Assembly: GCA_030041255.1 (NCBI GenBank)
Contig: JASHOF010000012.1
Span: 152,657-216,656 of the forward strand
Origin: Acetobacteraceae bacterium
GTDB taxonomy: Bacteria; Pseudomonadota; Alphaproteobacteria; Acetobacterales; Acetobacteraceae
Reading direction: 5' to 3'
DNA: 64,000 nucleotides
Shown one piece after another: positions 44,907 through 53,429 of this stretch. Each line of letters begins with the position of its first letter. The stretch's first letter is position 1. The notes under the pieces are model-generated. The model did no database searches. It was not told the origin of the DNA and worked only from the letters and a program-made list of their open reading frames with translations. The position numbers and the translations under genes were made by a program.

Positions 44907-46019
44907 TCAGGCGGCGAGCTTGTCGAGCTCGCGCACGACCGCCTCGCCCATCACCGCGGTGCCGACCCGGGCACAGCCGGGTGCCATCACATCCGGCGTG
45001 CGGAGACCGGAGGCGAGCACGCGGGTTGCCGCACGCTCGATCAGCGCGGCATCGTCCTCGAGCCCGAAGGACCAGCGGAGCAGCATCGCGAAGCTCAGGA
45101 TCTCGGCCATCGGATTGGCGATGCCCTTGCCGGCGATGTCTGGCGCGCTGCCGTGGATCGGCTCGTAGAGGGCGGGACGCTTGCCGGAGGCATCCACCGC
45201 GCCGATGGTCGCAGAAGGCAGCATGCCGAGGCTTCCGGTCAGCATCGAAGCCAGATCGGAGAGCAGATCGCCGAACAGATTGGAAGTGACGATGACGTCG
45301 AACTGGCGAGGATTGCGCACGAGCTGCATGGCGCAGTTGTCGGCATACATGTGCGAGAGAGCGATCCCGGGGAATTCGCGCGCGCCGAGCGCGGCGATCG
45401 TCTGCCGCCAGAGCAGGCCGCTTTCCATCACGTTCGCCTTCTCGACGCTGCAAAGGCGCTTCCGGCGCCTGGAGGCGAGCTCGAAGGCGATGCGGCCGAC
45501 CCGCTCGATCTCGCCCGTGGTATAGACTTCCGTGTTGATACCGCGCTTCTGGCCGTCGGGAAGCGAATCGATGCCGCGCGGCTCGCCGAAATAGATGCCG
45601 CCGGTCGATTCGCGGACGATCATCAGGTCAAGCCCGCGCACGACTTCCGGCTTGAGCGTGCTCGCCTCGACGAGAGGCTCGAGCACGAGGGCGGGGCGGA
45701 GATTGGCGAACAGGCCGAGTTCGCGGCGCAGCGCGAGGATGCCGATCTCGGGGCGCTTGTCGAAGTCGAGCGAATCCCATTTCGGCCCGCCGACGGCGCC
45801 GAACAGCACGGCATCGGCATCCCTGGCCGAGGCGAGTGTCGAATCGCTGATCGGGGTGCCGCGCACGTCGATCGACGCCCCGCCGACAAGGTCTTCGGCA
45901 AGATCGAAGGAGATGGCGCGGCGATGCGCCATCCAGTCGATGACGCGACGCACCTCGCGCATCACTTCCGGGCCGATGCCGTCACCCGGCAGCAGCAACA
46001 GCTTCTTGTTGGCGGGCAT
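44907..46019 (-). CDS. leuB: 3-isopropylmalate dehydrogenase
   Basis: 370 aa. Isocitrate/isopropylmalate dehydrogenase fold: LLLPGDGIGPEVMREV, FGAVGGPKWD, ESTGGIYFGEPRG, KANVMESGLLW and the metal/NAD region FGDLLSDLASMLTGSLGMLPSA. Catalyses oxidative decarboxylation in leucine biosynthesis. Follows leuD by 6 bases, at the end of the leuC-leuD-leuB run. Confidence 0.97.
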   Translation of the reverse strand: MPANKKLLLLPGDGIGPEVMREVRRVIDWMAHRRAISFDLAEDLVGGASIDVRGTPISDSTLASARDADAVLFGAVGGPKWDSLDFDKRPEIGILALRRELGLFANLRPALVLEPLVEASTLKPEVVRGLDLMIVRESTGGIYFGEPRGIDSLPDGQKRGINTEVYTTGEIERVGRIAFELASRRRKRLCSVEKANVMESGLLWRQTIAALGAREFPGIALSHMYADNCAMQLVRNPRQFDVIVTSNLFGDLLSDLASMLTGSLGMLPSATIGAVDASGKRPALYEPIHGSAPDIAGKGIANPMAEILSFAMLLRWSFGLEDDAALIERAATRVLASGLRTPDVMAPGCARVGTAVMGEAVVRELDKLAA

Positions 46020-46025
46020 CGTGGG

Positions 46026-46649
46026 TCAGGCGACGGTTGTCGCGGGCAGCCAGGACCACTCGCGGCGCCGGCGCTCCTCGAAACGGTCGATCGCGGGGGA
46101 GAAGGCCATGGTCTGGCCGATATCGTCGAGCCCTTCCAGCAGGAGACGCTTGCGGAACGGATCGAATTCGAATCGGATTTCCTCGCCGTTCGGGCGGACG
46201 ATCACCTGGCGCTCGAGATCGACGGTGAATTTCGCGTTGCCGCCCATTGCGGCGTCGGCCATCAGCCGCTCGCACATCGCGCGCGGCAGGCGGATGGGGA
46301 GCAGGCCGTTCTTGAGGCTGTTGTTGTAGAAGATGTCGCCGAAAGAGGGAGCGATCACGCAACGAATGCCGAAATCCATCAGCGACCAGGGAGCATGCTC
46401 GCGCGAGGAGCCGCAGCCGAAATTGTCGTCCGCGACCAGGATGCCGGCCTGGCGCCAGGGCTCGCGGTTGAGGACGAAATCCGGATTCTCGGTGCCGTCC
46501 GCACGGTAGCGGAGCGGATCGAAGAGGTGCACGCCGAGCCCGGTGCGCTTGATGGTTTTCAGGAAGCGCGAGGGAATGATCTTGTCGGTATCGACATTGG
46601 CGATCGGCAGCGCGGCGGCGATGGCCGTGAGCCTGGTGAATTTTTCCAT
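46026..46649 (-). CDS. leuD: 3-isopropylmalate dehydratase small subunit
   Basis: 207 aa from the ATG at 46649. [19 protein letters not shown] and [21 protein letters not shown] are the aconitase swivel-domain signatures, with SLKNGLLPI after. Pairs with LeuC. Starts 2 bases after the leuC stop. In-frame sequence continuing upstream to 48407 is a shadow of leuC and rplS. Confidence 0.97.
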   Translation of the reverse strand: MEKFTRLTAIAAALPIANVDTDKIIPSRFLKTIKRTGLGVHLFDPLRYRADGTENPDFVLNREPWRQAGILVADDNFGCGSSREHAPWSLMDFGIRCVIAPSFGDIFYNNSLKNGLLPIRLPRAMCERLMADAAMGGNAKFTVDLERQVIVRPNGEEIRFEFDPFRKRLLLEGLDDIGQTMAFSPAIDRFEERRRREWSWLPATTVA

Positions 46650-46651
46650 GG

Positions 46652-48073
46652 TCAGGAAAACTCGCGCACGTCGGTGAAGTGCCCGGCGATGGCGGCGGCG
46701 GCGGCCATGGCCGGTGAGAGGAGATGGGTGCGGGCACCGGGGCCCTGGCGACCCTCGAAGTTGCGGTTCGAGGTGCTGGCCGACCGCTTGCCGGGCGGAA
46801 CCTTGTCGGGATTCATGCCGAGGCACATCGAGCAGCCCGCTTCGCGCCATTCGAACCCGGCGTCCTTGAACACGCGGTCGAGTCCCTCGGCTTCCGCCTG
46901 TTTCTTGATGAGGCCGGACCCCGGCACGACGAGGGCGCGAACGCCGGCGGCGACCTTGCGGCCGCGGGTGATGCGCGCGGCCTCGCGGAGATCCTCGATG
47001 CGGCTGTTGGTGCAACTGCCGATGAAGACGACATCGACCGGAATGTCGGTGATCTTCGTGCCGGGCTTGAGGTCCATGTATTCGAGCATGCGCCGGAAGG
47101 TGGCGCGGCGCGCGGGGTCCGCCTCGGCGGAAGGATCGGGAACGACCCCGGTGACCGGCACCACGGCCTCGGGGTTGGTGCCCCAGGAGACCATGGGGGC
47201 GAGTTGACCGGCGTCGATCGTCACGGTGCGTTCGAAGGTGGCGCCGGGATCGGAGGGGAGGGTCTGCCAGTAAGCGATGGCGCGGTCGAGCGCCTCGCCC
47301 TTGGGGGCGTAGGGGCGGCCGGCGACATAGGCGAAGGTTGTTTCGTCCGGCGCGATGAGGCCGGCACGGGCCCCGGCCTCGATCGACATGTTGCAGACCG
47401 TCATCCGCCCGGCCATGTCGAGCCCGCGGATCGTATCGCCGGCGTATTCGATGACGTGGCCGGTGCCGCCGGCGGTGCCGATGCGGCCGATGATGGCGAG
47501 GATGATATCCTTGGCGGTGCAGCCGGGGGGCAGGCGGCCGTTGACCTCGATCCGCATGTTGGCGGCCGGCCGCTGCAGCAATGTCTGCGTGGCCAGCACG
47601 TGCTCGACCTCGGAGGTGCCGATGCCGAAGGCGAGCGCGCCGACGGCGCCGTGCGTCGAGGTGTGAGAATCGCCGCAGACGATCGTCGTGCCGGGCAGGC
47701 TGATGCCGAGTTCCGGGCCGATGATGTGGACGATGCCCTGGCGGTCGTCGAGGACGGGGATGTAGGGGACACCGAAGGCGACGACGTTCTTCTCCAGCGT
47801 TTCGACCTGGAGGCGGCTTTCGGCCTCGGCGATGCCGTTGCGGCGGTCGGAAGTCGGGATGTTGTGGTCGGCGACCGCGATCGTGGCGTCGGGGCGGCGG
47901 ACGGGACGGCCGGCGAGCGTCAGCCCTTCGAAAGCCTGCGGGCTGGTGACTTCGTGGACGAGGTGGCGATCGATATAAAGAAGGCATGTGCCGTCGGGCA
48001 GCCGCTCGACGACGTGGCTTTCCCAGATCTTGTCGAACAGCGTGCGCGGCACCGGGCTTAGCATTTCCGGCAT
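46652..48073 (-). CDS. leuC: 3-isopropylmalate dehydratase large subunit
   Basis: 473 aa from the ATG at 48073, which shares its first base with the rplS stop (TGATG); GTG at 48076 is the other option. Aconitase-type [4Fe-4S] enzyme: [45 protein letters not shown] give the three cluster cysteines. Isomerises 2- to 3-isopropylmalate. Coupling directly to ribosomal protein L19 is a lineage-typical order. Confidence 0.97.
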   Translation of the reverse strand: MPEMLSPVPRTLFDKIWESHVVERLPDGTCLLYIDRHLVHEVTSPQAFEGLTLAGRPVRRPDATIAVADHNIPTSDRRNGIAEAESRLQVETLEKNVVAFGVPYIPVLDDRQGIVHIIGPELGISLPGTTIVCGDSHTSTHGAVGALAFGIGTSEVEHVLATQTLLQRPAANMRIEVNGRLPPGCTAKDIILAIIGRIGTAGGTGHVIEYAGDTIRGLDMAGRMTVCNMSIEAGARAGLIAPDETTFAYVAGRPYAPKGEALDRAIAYWQTLPSDPGATFERTVTIDAGQLAPMVSWGTNPEAVVPVTGVVPDPSAEADPARRATFRRMLEYMDLKPGTKITDIPVDVVFIGSCTNSRIEDLREAARITRGRKVAAGVRALVVPGSGLIKKQAEAEGLDRVFKDAGFEWREAGCSMCLGMNPDKVPPGKRSASTSNRNFEGRQGPGARTHLLSPAMAAAAAIAGHFTDVREFS

Positions 48074-48477
48074 CACTCGGCTTCGGCGGCGGGTGCCTCG
48101 GCGGGCGGCGCCGCTTCGCTTCGCGCCCGCTCGGCGATGCGGGCCGATTTGCCGCGCCGGCCGCGCAGGTAATAGAGCTTGGCGCGGCGCACCTTGCCGC
48201 GCCGCACCACCTCGATGCCGGCGAGGCTCGGCACATGCAGGGGGAAGACGCGCTCGACGCCCTCGCCATAGCTGATCTTGCGCACGGTGAAGCTGGAGTT
48301 GAGGCCGCGGTTGGAACGGGCGATGCAGACGCCCTCGAAAGCCTGGGTGCGGGTGCGCTCGCCCTCGACCACCCGGACCAGGACCCGGAGCGTATCGCCC
48401 GGGGCAAAGTCGGGCACCGGCCGTTCGGCCGCGAGCCGGGCCACTGCCTCGGCTTCGTATCGCTGGATGATGTTCAT
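48073..48477 (-). CDS. rplS: 50S ribosomal protein L19
   Basis: 134 aa. L19 core: [58 protein letters not shown] and [20 protein letters not shown]; an acidic alanine-rich tail follows. Normally the fourth gene of rpsP-rimM-trmD-rplS, but here 3.4 kb of other sequence separates it from trmD, so it probably needs its own promoter. Confidence 0.97.
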   Translation of the reverse strand: MNIIQRYEAEAVARLAAERPVPDFAPGDTLRVLVRVVEGERTRTQAFEGVCIARSNRGLNSSFTVRKISYGEGVERVFPLHVPSLAGIEVVRRGKVRRAKLYYLRGRRGKSARIAERARSEAAPPAEAPAAEAE

Positions 48478-48498
48478 GGAACCGACCCCTTTGCGGTC

Positions 48499-48527
48499 CC
48501 CTTAAGGCGCAACGCCGCGGCTGGCAA
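48499..48527 (-). promoter_or_regulatory. Possible rplS promoter
   Basis: Minus strand TTGCCA (48527-48522), 17-base spacer, TAAGGG (48504-48499), 22 bases before the rplS start. The -10 is weak. Proposed because rplS has been cut off from the trmD operon promoter. Confidence 0.3.
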
Positions 48528-48728
48528 CGGGGCCGGGCGGCAGGTCAGGTCGGCGGCGGGCATGGGTCATCCTGACGGGCGACGGGCCATTGCCGCAAGC
48601 CCGGAAACGGTTGCTGAGAACAGCGAGAGAACAGCGGCGCGGCAGCCGAAGGCCCATGTTTTCAGACCTCTGGCGGATTCGGATGGGCGGCGGAACAGCG
48701 GGGGCGCCGCCGACAGCAGCGATGCCGT

Positions 48729-49307
48729 TCAGGCGCGCCGACGGGTCACGCCCGCGAAGCCGATCAGGCCGAAGACGCCGAGACCCGTTGCGAGCATGGC
48801 CAGCGAGCCGGGCTCAGGTACTGCAGTCGGCGTGTAGTTGTAGGTGACGGTGCCCGAAAGCGCGCCCACGGTCTGGAAAGACCCCGACACCCCGTCAGGA
48901 CTGAGCTCGGCTTCAAGTTCGATGACCCCGGAGCCGGTGCCGGTAAACGCCTCGAGGTCGTTGGATGTGCTGGTCGTGAGCGACATGTCGATGCTGATCG
49001 CGCCGGGGGTCGAGAATTCCTGCTCGCCGCCGATGAAGCCCAAGGCGGAGAAATAAAACCCGGTATCCAATGTTGCAGACGTGGTCGCGGTCCACGAAGC
49101 CGAGCCCTTAAGCGTCACCTCGACCGAATTGAGCGTGCCGTCGGCGGAGTTGAACAACGCGAAGGACGAACTCGAAAAAGCGGCGGGGATAGTGCTGCCT
49201 AAGCCGGCGGTAATCTTGAACGACTCGGTGATGGCGTCCGCCCTCGCCGCCGCCGGCAGCACAACCGCGGCCGCCGCCACCAACAGTGCCGATCTGAACG
49301 TGCGCAT
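48729..49307 (-). CDS. PEP-CTERM sorted exported protein (choice-of-anchor E-like)
   Basis: 192 aa. Signal peptide (MRTFRSALLVAAAAVVLPAAARA), a beta-rich Ser/Thr/Gly domain with LFNSADGTLNSVEVTLKGSA, and a C-terminal sorting signal: VPEPGSLAML, hydrophobic helix, then TRRRA. PEP-CTERM proteins are processed by an exosortase and displayed in the envelope or exopolysaccharide; no exosortase is in this window. It lies between rplS and the trmD remnant, inside what is normally a continuous operon. Confidence 0.88.
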   Translation of the reverse strand: MRTFRSALLVAAAAVVLPAAARADAITESFKITAGLGSTIPAAFSSSSFALFNSADGTLNSVEVTLKGSASWTATTSATLDTGFYFSALGFIGGEQEFSTPGAISIDMSLTTSTSNDLEAFTGTGSGVIELEAELSPDGVSGSFQTVGALSGTVTYNYTPTAVPEPGSLAMLATGLGVFGLIGFAGVTRRRA

Positions 49308-49613
49308 TGGTCGATCCTCCCCCGGCGGCTGTTTACGATCGCGCTTATCACCACCGAGTCGGTGCCATCGACGGCGCAGGCGTAGTATTATACTGCCCCC
49401 GTGCCGATCGGCTGATCACGTTTCAATAAATCTTTGGTAATCAAAATTCCTGACGGTTTGAAGGCTTCCATCCCCCCTCTTCCAAAGGGCTACGGCATTC
49501 CGGCATCTCGTGACGGATACGGAACGATACAACTCGTGGTTGGAAAGGCTGCATTATTCCCGGATGCGTGAATTCCCTAGCCAAAAGGGGAGGGAACAGG
49601 ATGCGCCAACAGG
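49308..49613. other. AT-richer intergenic region upstream of the PEP-CTERM gene
   Basis: No gene of note. A perfect TATAAT is present on the minus strand at 49392-49387, about 80 bases before the PEP-CTERM start, but no good -35 stands 16-18 bases from it. Next to it lies a GATC-containing near-palindrome (GTGCCGATCGGCTGATCAC, 49401-49419) that could be an operator. The trmD remnant frame runs out at 49577. Confidence 0.4.
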
Positions 49614-49848
49614 TCGGGGCGGCGTTCGCGGGTCGCGCGCTCGGCCTCGGCGCGGCGCCAGGCGGCGATGGCGGCGTGATCGCCGGAAAGCAGCACGGCG
49701 GGAACGGCGCGGCCCTGCCAGACGGCGGGGCGGGTGTAGTGGGGATATTCGAGGACGCCGGCGGAAAAGCTCTCTTCGGAAACCGAGGCGTCGCTGCCCA
49801 TGACGCCCGGCAGCAGGCGGATCACGGCATCGAGCAGTACCAGCGCGG
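49577..49848 (-). pseudogene. trmD 3'-end fragment (displaced or duplicated tail)
   Basis: Encodes the last ~80 residues of TrmD (from [20 protein letters not shown] to ERRPDLL) and then its own end AHPVPSPFG, versus RTAGC in the intact gene. No start or 5' portion. About 235 bases (49614-49848) match 51926-52160 with four differences seen by eye. It marks the outer border of island 1. Confidence 0.9.
49614..49848 (-). repeat. Direct repeat, trmD-tail copy 1 (island 1 border)
   Basis: 235 bases, same orientation as 51926-52160 (offset 2312), about 98% identical. The repeat stops abruptly 22 bases before the TOPRIM gene's stop codon on one side and at the last codons of trmD on the other. The intervening 2.08 kb holds only the ATPase-TOPRIM pair. 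Confidence 0.9.
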
Positions 49849-49870
49849 CAGGCACCTTGCGGTACGTGGC

Positions 49871-50575
49871 CTAGGGTGAGCCTACGAGGTTTTCAAAGTC
49901 GCGCAGAAAGTCTGCGATCTGATCGAACGCCCCATGATCCAGGGGCACCAGATCGGTATTATCACCCCAAACATACGCGGGTGGCAGGTAGGGGTCGTCT
50001 TTGTGGGCCGCCGCAATGAGGGACCGCAGCTTCATCTTGCCCTGCTTCGTTATCGACCAGCCGTGGGCGTCGTCGACACCGCACGCGCTTGCGAAGACGT
50101 CCGTGGCCTGCCCAATCGCCGGCCGTTTCGCCGACGCCGACCCGATGCACAGCGTATCCAACGCCCCTGGGACGTCTGCCCAGGGAATCATCATCACGAC
50201 GACTGCGGGCCCCGCCTCGGCCTTCTGAAGCGGAGCGGAAGGCACCGCGTACCGCCTGCCAGGAGAGATCTCCGCGGTGTTGGATATGAGCTGCTGCACG
50301 TTCCCGAAGGATCGGCCCGGGTTGTCGTCATTGTCCGCCGCGATGATGATCGCTTCCATCCCGTCGAACCGGGGCAGGCCCGGCAACGCATTTAATGCTG
50401 CGGTGAGATGCGTTATTCCGTGGCGGCGGCCCCGCACGCCGGTGATCTCCCCGCATGACGCGACCTGGAACTAAAGTGGGATTTCCCGGCTCCTGATGAG
50501 ATGCTTGAAGAACTCCTCGTCATGCGTACCCTCGCAAAGCAGGAGGTACTTGGCCTGTATCGCTTTCAGTCCCAT
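49871..50575 (-). pseudogene. TOPRIM-domain (DUF3226-like) gene with in-frame amber codon
   Basis: Read from the ATG at 50575 the frame gives 34 residues containing the TOPRIM start KYLLLCEGTHDEEFF (Glu15), then TAG at 50473-50471, and continues in the same frame to 49871 (234 codons in all) with IIIAADNDDN supplying the DxD pair (positions 81 and 83). Both TOPRIM metal motifs are therefore intact but separated by one stop. Without readthrough only a fragment starting at GTG 50437 could be made. Its start lies inside the 3' end of the ATPase gene (56-base overlap), so the two are a coupled pair. Likely a nuclease partner in an OLD/PARIS-like defence system. Confidence 0.75.
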
Positions 50576-51725
50576 TTGTGAAGCCTCGGACCTCGTTTTC
50601 TCCGCGGAGGGCTGCCGCCATCGCAATGCCGCTTATGCGGCGCACGGTGCAAGTGCCATTCTCACGTTCGGCCCTGAGAAGGCAAAAATCGTCGGTAGCA
50701 TCTCCGATCACGTCGGGAAGCGCGGCAAGGCATTCAGAGCTGTGCGATGAGACGAAGAGCTGGTTTTCTGTTTCCTTCGCAAAATCGTAAAGAGCGCGCC
50801 AAACAGCCGGGTACTTTTCGTAAAATATGCCGTTCTCGATCTCGTCAATGACCAGGATCCCGTTCCTGGTGTGCGTTGCCGCGAGGAGTATACTGACAAT
50901 TTTGTAGATACCGAGGGACACATTAGCCATTCGTCTTCGAGTGCCGTCGTGCATGATTGCGTAGAGGCCGCTCGCTCCGGTTGGTGCGAGGACCTCGATC
51001 CCCTCAACGAACGGGAACTCCTTTTGTACCCACGAAACAGCCTTGTCGGCTTCATTCCTTTCCTTCAGTTGAGAGAACCATGTGACGTTGTCGTATTCCG
51101 CGTAGTTGATATTCGCGCCGAAGATCAGCGTTGCTGGCCCGAGCGGCCGAGACGGGGTCTGGATCAGCTCGCCGGTCGGCGCGACAGCAATGGCGACCTG
51201 TGTCTGTTCTACGACCTGATTATTGACTTTCTTCTGCCTGTCGAAAATGATCGGCACGGCAGCCTGCCCGCCGAGGCCCCTCGCAACCACCATGAGCTCT
51301 CGGGGCGCCCTCGCGCCCGCCCTTTGGTATGCAATCTTGAGAGTGTATTCGGCGCCCTCGCTGTCTGTGTAAGAGAAGAGGATTTGCGCGGGTGTTTCGG
51401 GGCCGGTGTCCCCGCCATCGTGCGACTCCGCCTTCGCTGAGCGGAAGAGCGGGTCAAAATAGGTTCCTATGCTCGCCGGCTGCCCGTGCGGCGCCAACAG
51501 AATGCCGAGCCCCGGTGGTGCGACGGCCACCGGAGGCGCCTGCATCCTAGCGGCAGAAATGAGCTCGACAGCCCTCGCGGTACCGTTCCCGGCGATATAC
51601 AGCGCCTCCAGCACCGCAGATTTTCCGCTTGCATTCGCCCCGGTGACAACATTGACGCGCGTCAGACCGCTGAGCTGTACTCGCTCGAAGCACCGGAAGT
51701 TCCCGATCTCCATCGTCTTGATCAT
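50520..51725 (-). CDS. AAA/ABC-type ATPase of the OLD-like family
   Basis: 401 aa from the ATG at 51725 (MIKTMEIGNFRCFERVQL). RecF/OLD-type ATPase: Walker A VVTGANASGKSAVLEAL near residues 24-40, signature-like NVSLGIYKIVSILL, Walker B GILVIDEIENGIF, and switch histidine FVSSHSSECL. The middle part is poorly conserved. No TOPRIM domain is fused; the TOPRIM is the overlapping downstream gene. Two-gene ATPase plus TOPRIM units include the PARIS anti-phage system. Located in the trmD operon direction. Confidence 0.82.
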   Translation of the reverse strand: MIKTMEIGNFRCFERVQLSGLTRVNVVTGANASGKSAVLEALYIAGNGTARAVELISAARMQAPPVAVAPPGLGILLAPHGQPASIGTYFDPLFRSAKAESHDGGDTGPETPAQILFSYTDSEGAEYTLKIAYQRAGARAPRELMVVARGLGGQAAVPIIFDRQKKVNNQVVEQTQVAIAVAPTGELIQTPSRPLGPATLIFGANINYAEYDNVTWFSQLKERNEADKAVSWVQKEFPFVEGIEVLAPTGASGLYAIMHDGTRRRMANVSLGIYKIVSILLAATHTRNGILVIDEIENGIFYEKYPAVWRALYDFAKETENQLFVSSHSSECLAALPDVIGDATDDFCLLRAERENGTCTVRRISGIAMAAALRGENEVRGFTNGTESDTGQVPPALRGYA

Positions 51726-51900
51726 CAGGTAGTCAGGATTAGCAGGTTTGTGAATTGCGTGTCTCCTACGGCTTTCCGCCCCAGGGTATCCGGACCGGTG
51801 GGGGATTAGGAACAAAAGTAGAAACTGCGTTGCCATCGATTCAACTTAAGGTTGATTACGACCGTGCATGTGGGGCCGCCCGGACTGCGGGCCCGCGACC

Positions 51901-52581
51901 TCAGCAGCCGGCGGTTCGAAGCAGATCGGGGCGGCGTTCGCGGGTCGCGCGCTCGGCCTCGGCGCGGCGCCAGGCGGCGATGGCGGCGTGATCGCCGGAA
52001 AGCAGCACGGCAGGGACGGCGCGGCCCTGCCAGACGGCGGGGCGCGTGTAGTGGGGATATTCGAGGACGCCGGCGGAAAAGCTCTCTTCGGAAACCGAGG
52101 CGTCGCTGCCCATGACGCCCGGCAGCAGGCGGATCACGGCATCGAGCAGCACCAGCGCAGCGGTCTCGCCGCCCGAGAGCACGTAATCGCCGACGCTGAT
52201 TTCCTCGAGGCCGCGGGCTTCGATCACCCGCTGGTCGATGCCCTCGTAGCGGCCGGCGAGCAGGACGACGCCAGATCCTGCGGCCAGGGCGGCGGCACGC
52301 GCCTGATCGAAGCGGCGGCCGCGGGCGGAGAGGCAGATCTGCGGGCGCTCGTCGGCGAGGGACGCAAGCGCGCGGTCCACCACATCGGGCCGCAGCACCA
52401 TGCCGGCGCCGCCGCCATAGGGCGTGTCATCGACGCTTTTGTGGGGGCCGGTTGCGAAGTCGCGGATATCCACTGCCGCGAGCGACCAGAGGCCGGACGC
52501 GAGGGCGCGGCCGGCGAGCGAGACGCCGAGGGGGCCGGGAAAGACGGAGGGGAAAAGGGTGAGGACGCTGGCCCGGAACAT
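51901..52581 (-). CDS. trmD: tRNA (guanine-N1)-methyltransferase
   Basis: 226 aa. SPOUT knot enzyme methylating G37 in tRNA. Visible: [69 protein letters not shown] and the C-terminal helical domain. Its start shares one base with the rimM stop (TGATG). The last five residues (RTAGC) differ from the tail in the duplicate at 49577, so the two 3' ends have different histories. Confidence 0.97.
   Translation of the reverse strand: MFRASVLTLFPSVFPGPLGVSLAGRALASGLWSLAAVDIRDFATGPHKSVDDTPYGGGAGMVLRPDVVDRALASLADERPQICLSARGRRFDQARAAALAAGSGVVLLAGRYEGIDQRVIEARGLEEISVGDYVLSGGETAALVLLDAVIRLLPGVMGSDASVSEESFSAGVLEYPHYTRPAVWQGRAVPAVLLSGDHAAIAAWRRAEAERATRERRPDLLRTAGC
51926..52160 (-). repeat. Direct repeat, trmD-tail copy 2 (inside intact trmD)
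   Basis: Counterpart of 49614-49848 within the 3' third of trmD. Four mismatches over about 233 bases by eye. Similarity ends sharply at the RPDLL codons. Confidence 0.9.
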
Positions 52582-53084
52582 CAGCGTGCCGCGACCTCCG
52601 GTGGCGGGGCGACAATGATCCGGCCGGCGTCGAGATCGACCGCGGGCACCGCGGCGCGGGTGAAGGGAACGATCAGCGGGCCGATCTCGAGGCTGGCGCC
52701 GGCGCCGTAATCATGCACCGCACTCACCGTGCCCAAAGCTGTGCCGTTCGGGTCGAAGGCGGCGAGCCCGACGAGGTCGGCCAAGTAGAACTCATCGGCG
52801 GCGGTCGCCGGGAGTGACGTGCGCGCGACGAAGAGCCTGCGACCGGCGAGGCGGGCGGCTTCAGTGCGGTCTTGAATCGGACTTTCCTGCCCGCCCGAGA
52901 GGATGGCGAGGCGGGCGATGCCCGGCTTCACCCAGGAAAGGCGATAGCGCTGGCCGGTTGCATCCTCGAGCGGCCCGTAGCGGGTGAGGGCGTCTGGATC
53001 CGACGTGTAGCTGGTGACGCGGACGAGACCGCCTGTGCCGTGCGGGCGGCCGATGTCCGCGACCTCGATCAGGCGCCGGGCCAT
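52581..53084 (-). CDS. rimM: Ribosome maturation factor RimM
   Basis: 167 aa. Two beta-barrel domains: [24 protein letters not shown] at the start, then the PRC-barrel part with [21 protein letters not shown] and [20 protein letters not shown]. Assists 30S head assembly. Follows rpsP by 5 bases and overlaps trmD by one. Confidence 0.95.
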   Translation of the reverse strand: MARRLIEVADIGRPHGTGGLVRVTSYTSDPDALTRYGPLEDATGQRYRLSWVKPGIARLAILSGGQESPIQDRTEAARLAGRRLFVARTSLPATAADEFYLADLVGLAAFDPNGTALGTVSAVHDYGAGASLEIGPLIVPFTRAAVPAVDLDAGRIIVAPPPEVAAR

Positions 53085-53089
53085 GCGCC

Positions 53090-53407
53090 TCAGCGGGCGG
53101 ACTTGGCCTTCTTGCGCGGCTGGGACTGCTTCGGCTGCTCGCGGACCGGCGGCATCGGCGCCAGGCCGGCGCGGCCGAGGAAGCGGCCGACGCGCTCGGT
53201 TGCGAGCGCGCCCTGGCCGAGCCAGTGCGTGACGCGCTCGGGCTGCAGGTGCACGCGGTCGGCATGATCGGCGGGCAGCAAGGGGTTGTAGGTGCCAAGC
53301 CGCTCGATGAAGCGGCCGTCGCGCGGGCTTCGACTGTCTGCGACGACGATATGATAGAAGGGCCGCTTCTTGGCGCCGGCGCGGGCCAGCCTGATCTTCA
53401 ATCCCAT
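53090..53407 (-). CDS. rpsP: 30S ribosomal protein S16
   Basis: 105 aa beginning [21 protein letters not shown] with [19 protein letters not shown], the S16 core. A basic C-terminal extension ([13 protein letters not shown]). Twenty-two bases after ffh on the same strand; the ffh-rpsP-rimM-trmD order is standard. Confidence 0.97.
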   Translation of the reverse strand: MGLKIRLARAGAKKRPFYHIVVADSRSPRDGRFIERLGTYNPLLPADHADRVHLQPERVTHWLGQGALATERVGRFLGRAGLAPMPPVREQPKQSQPRKKAKSAR

Positions 53408-53429
53408 CCGTTGCTCCTGGTCCTGGATT

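Noticed and set aside
46650..48407. Long in-frame extension upstream of leuD
   Set aside because: It is an antiframe through leuC and rplS; leuD homology begins exactly at 46649.
49360..49430. Sigma-54 promoter for the PEP-CTERM gene
   Set aside because: GGCAC is present, but the GC element is not 10 bases downstream of the GG; spacing does not fit.
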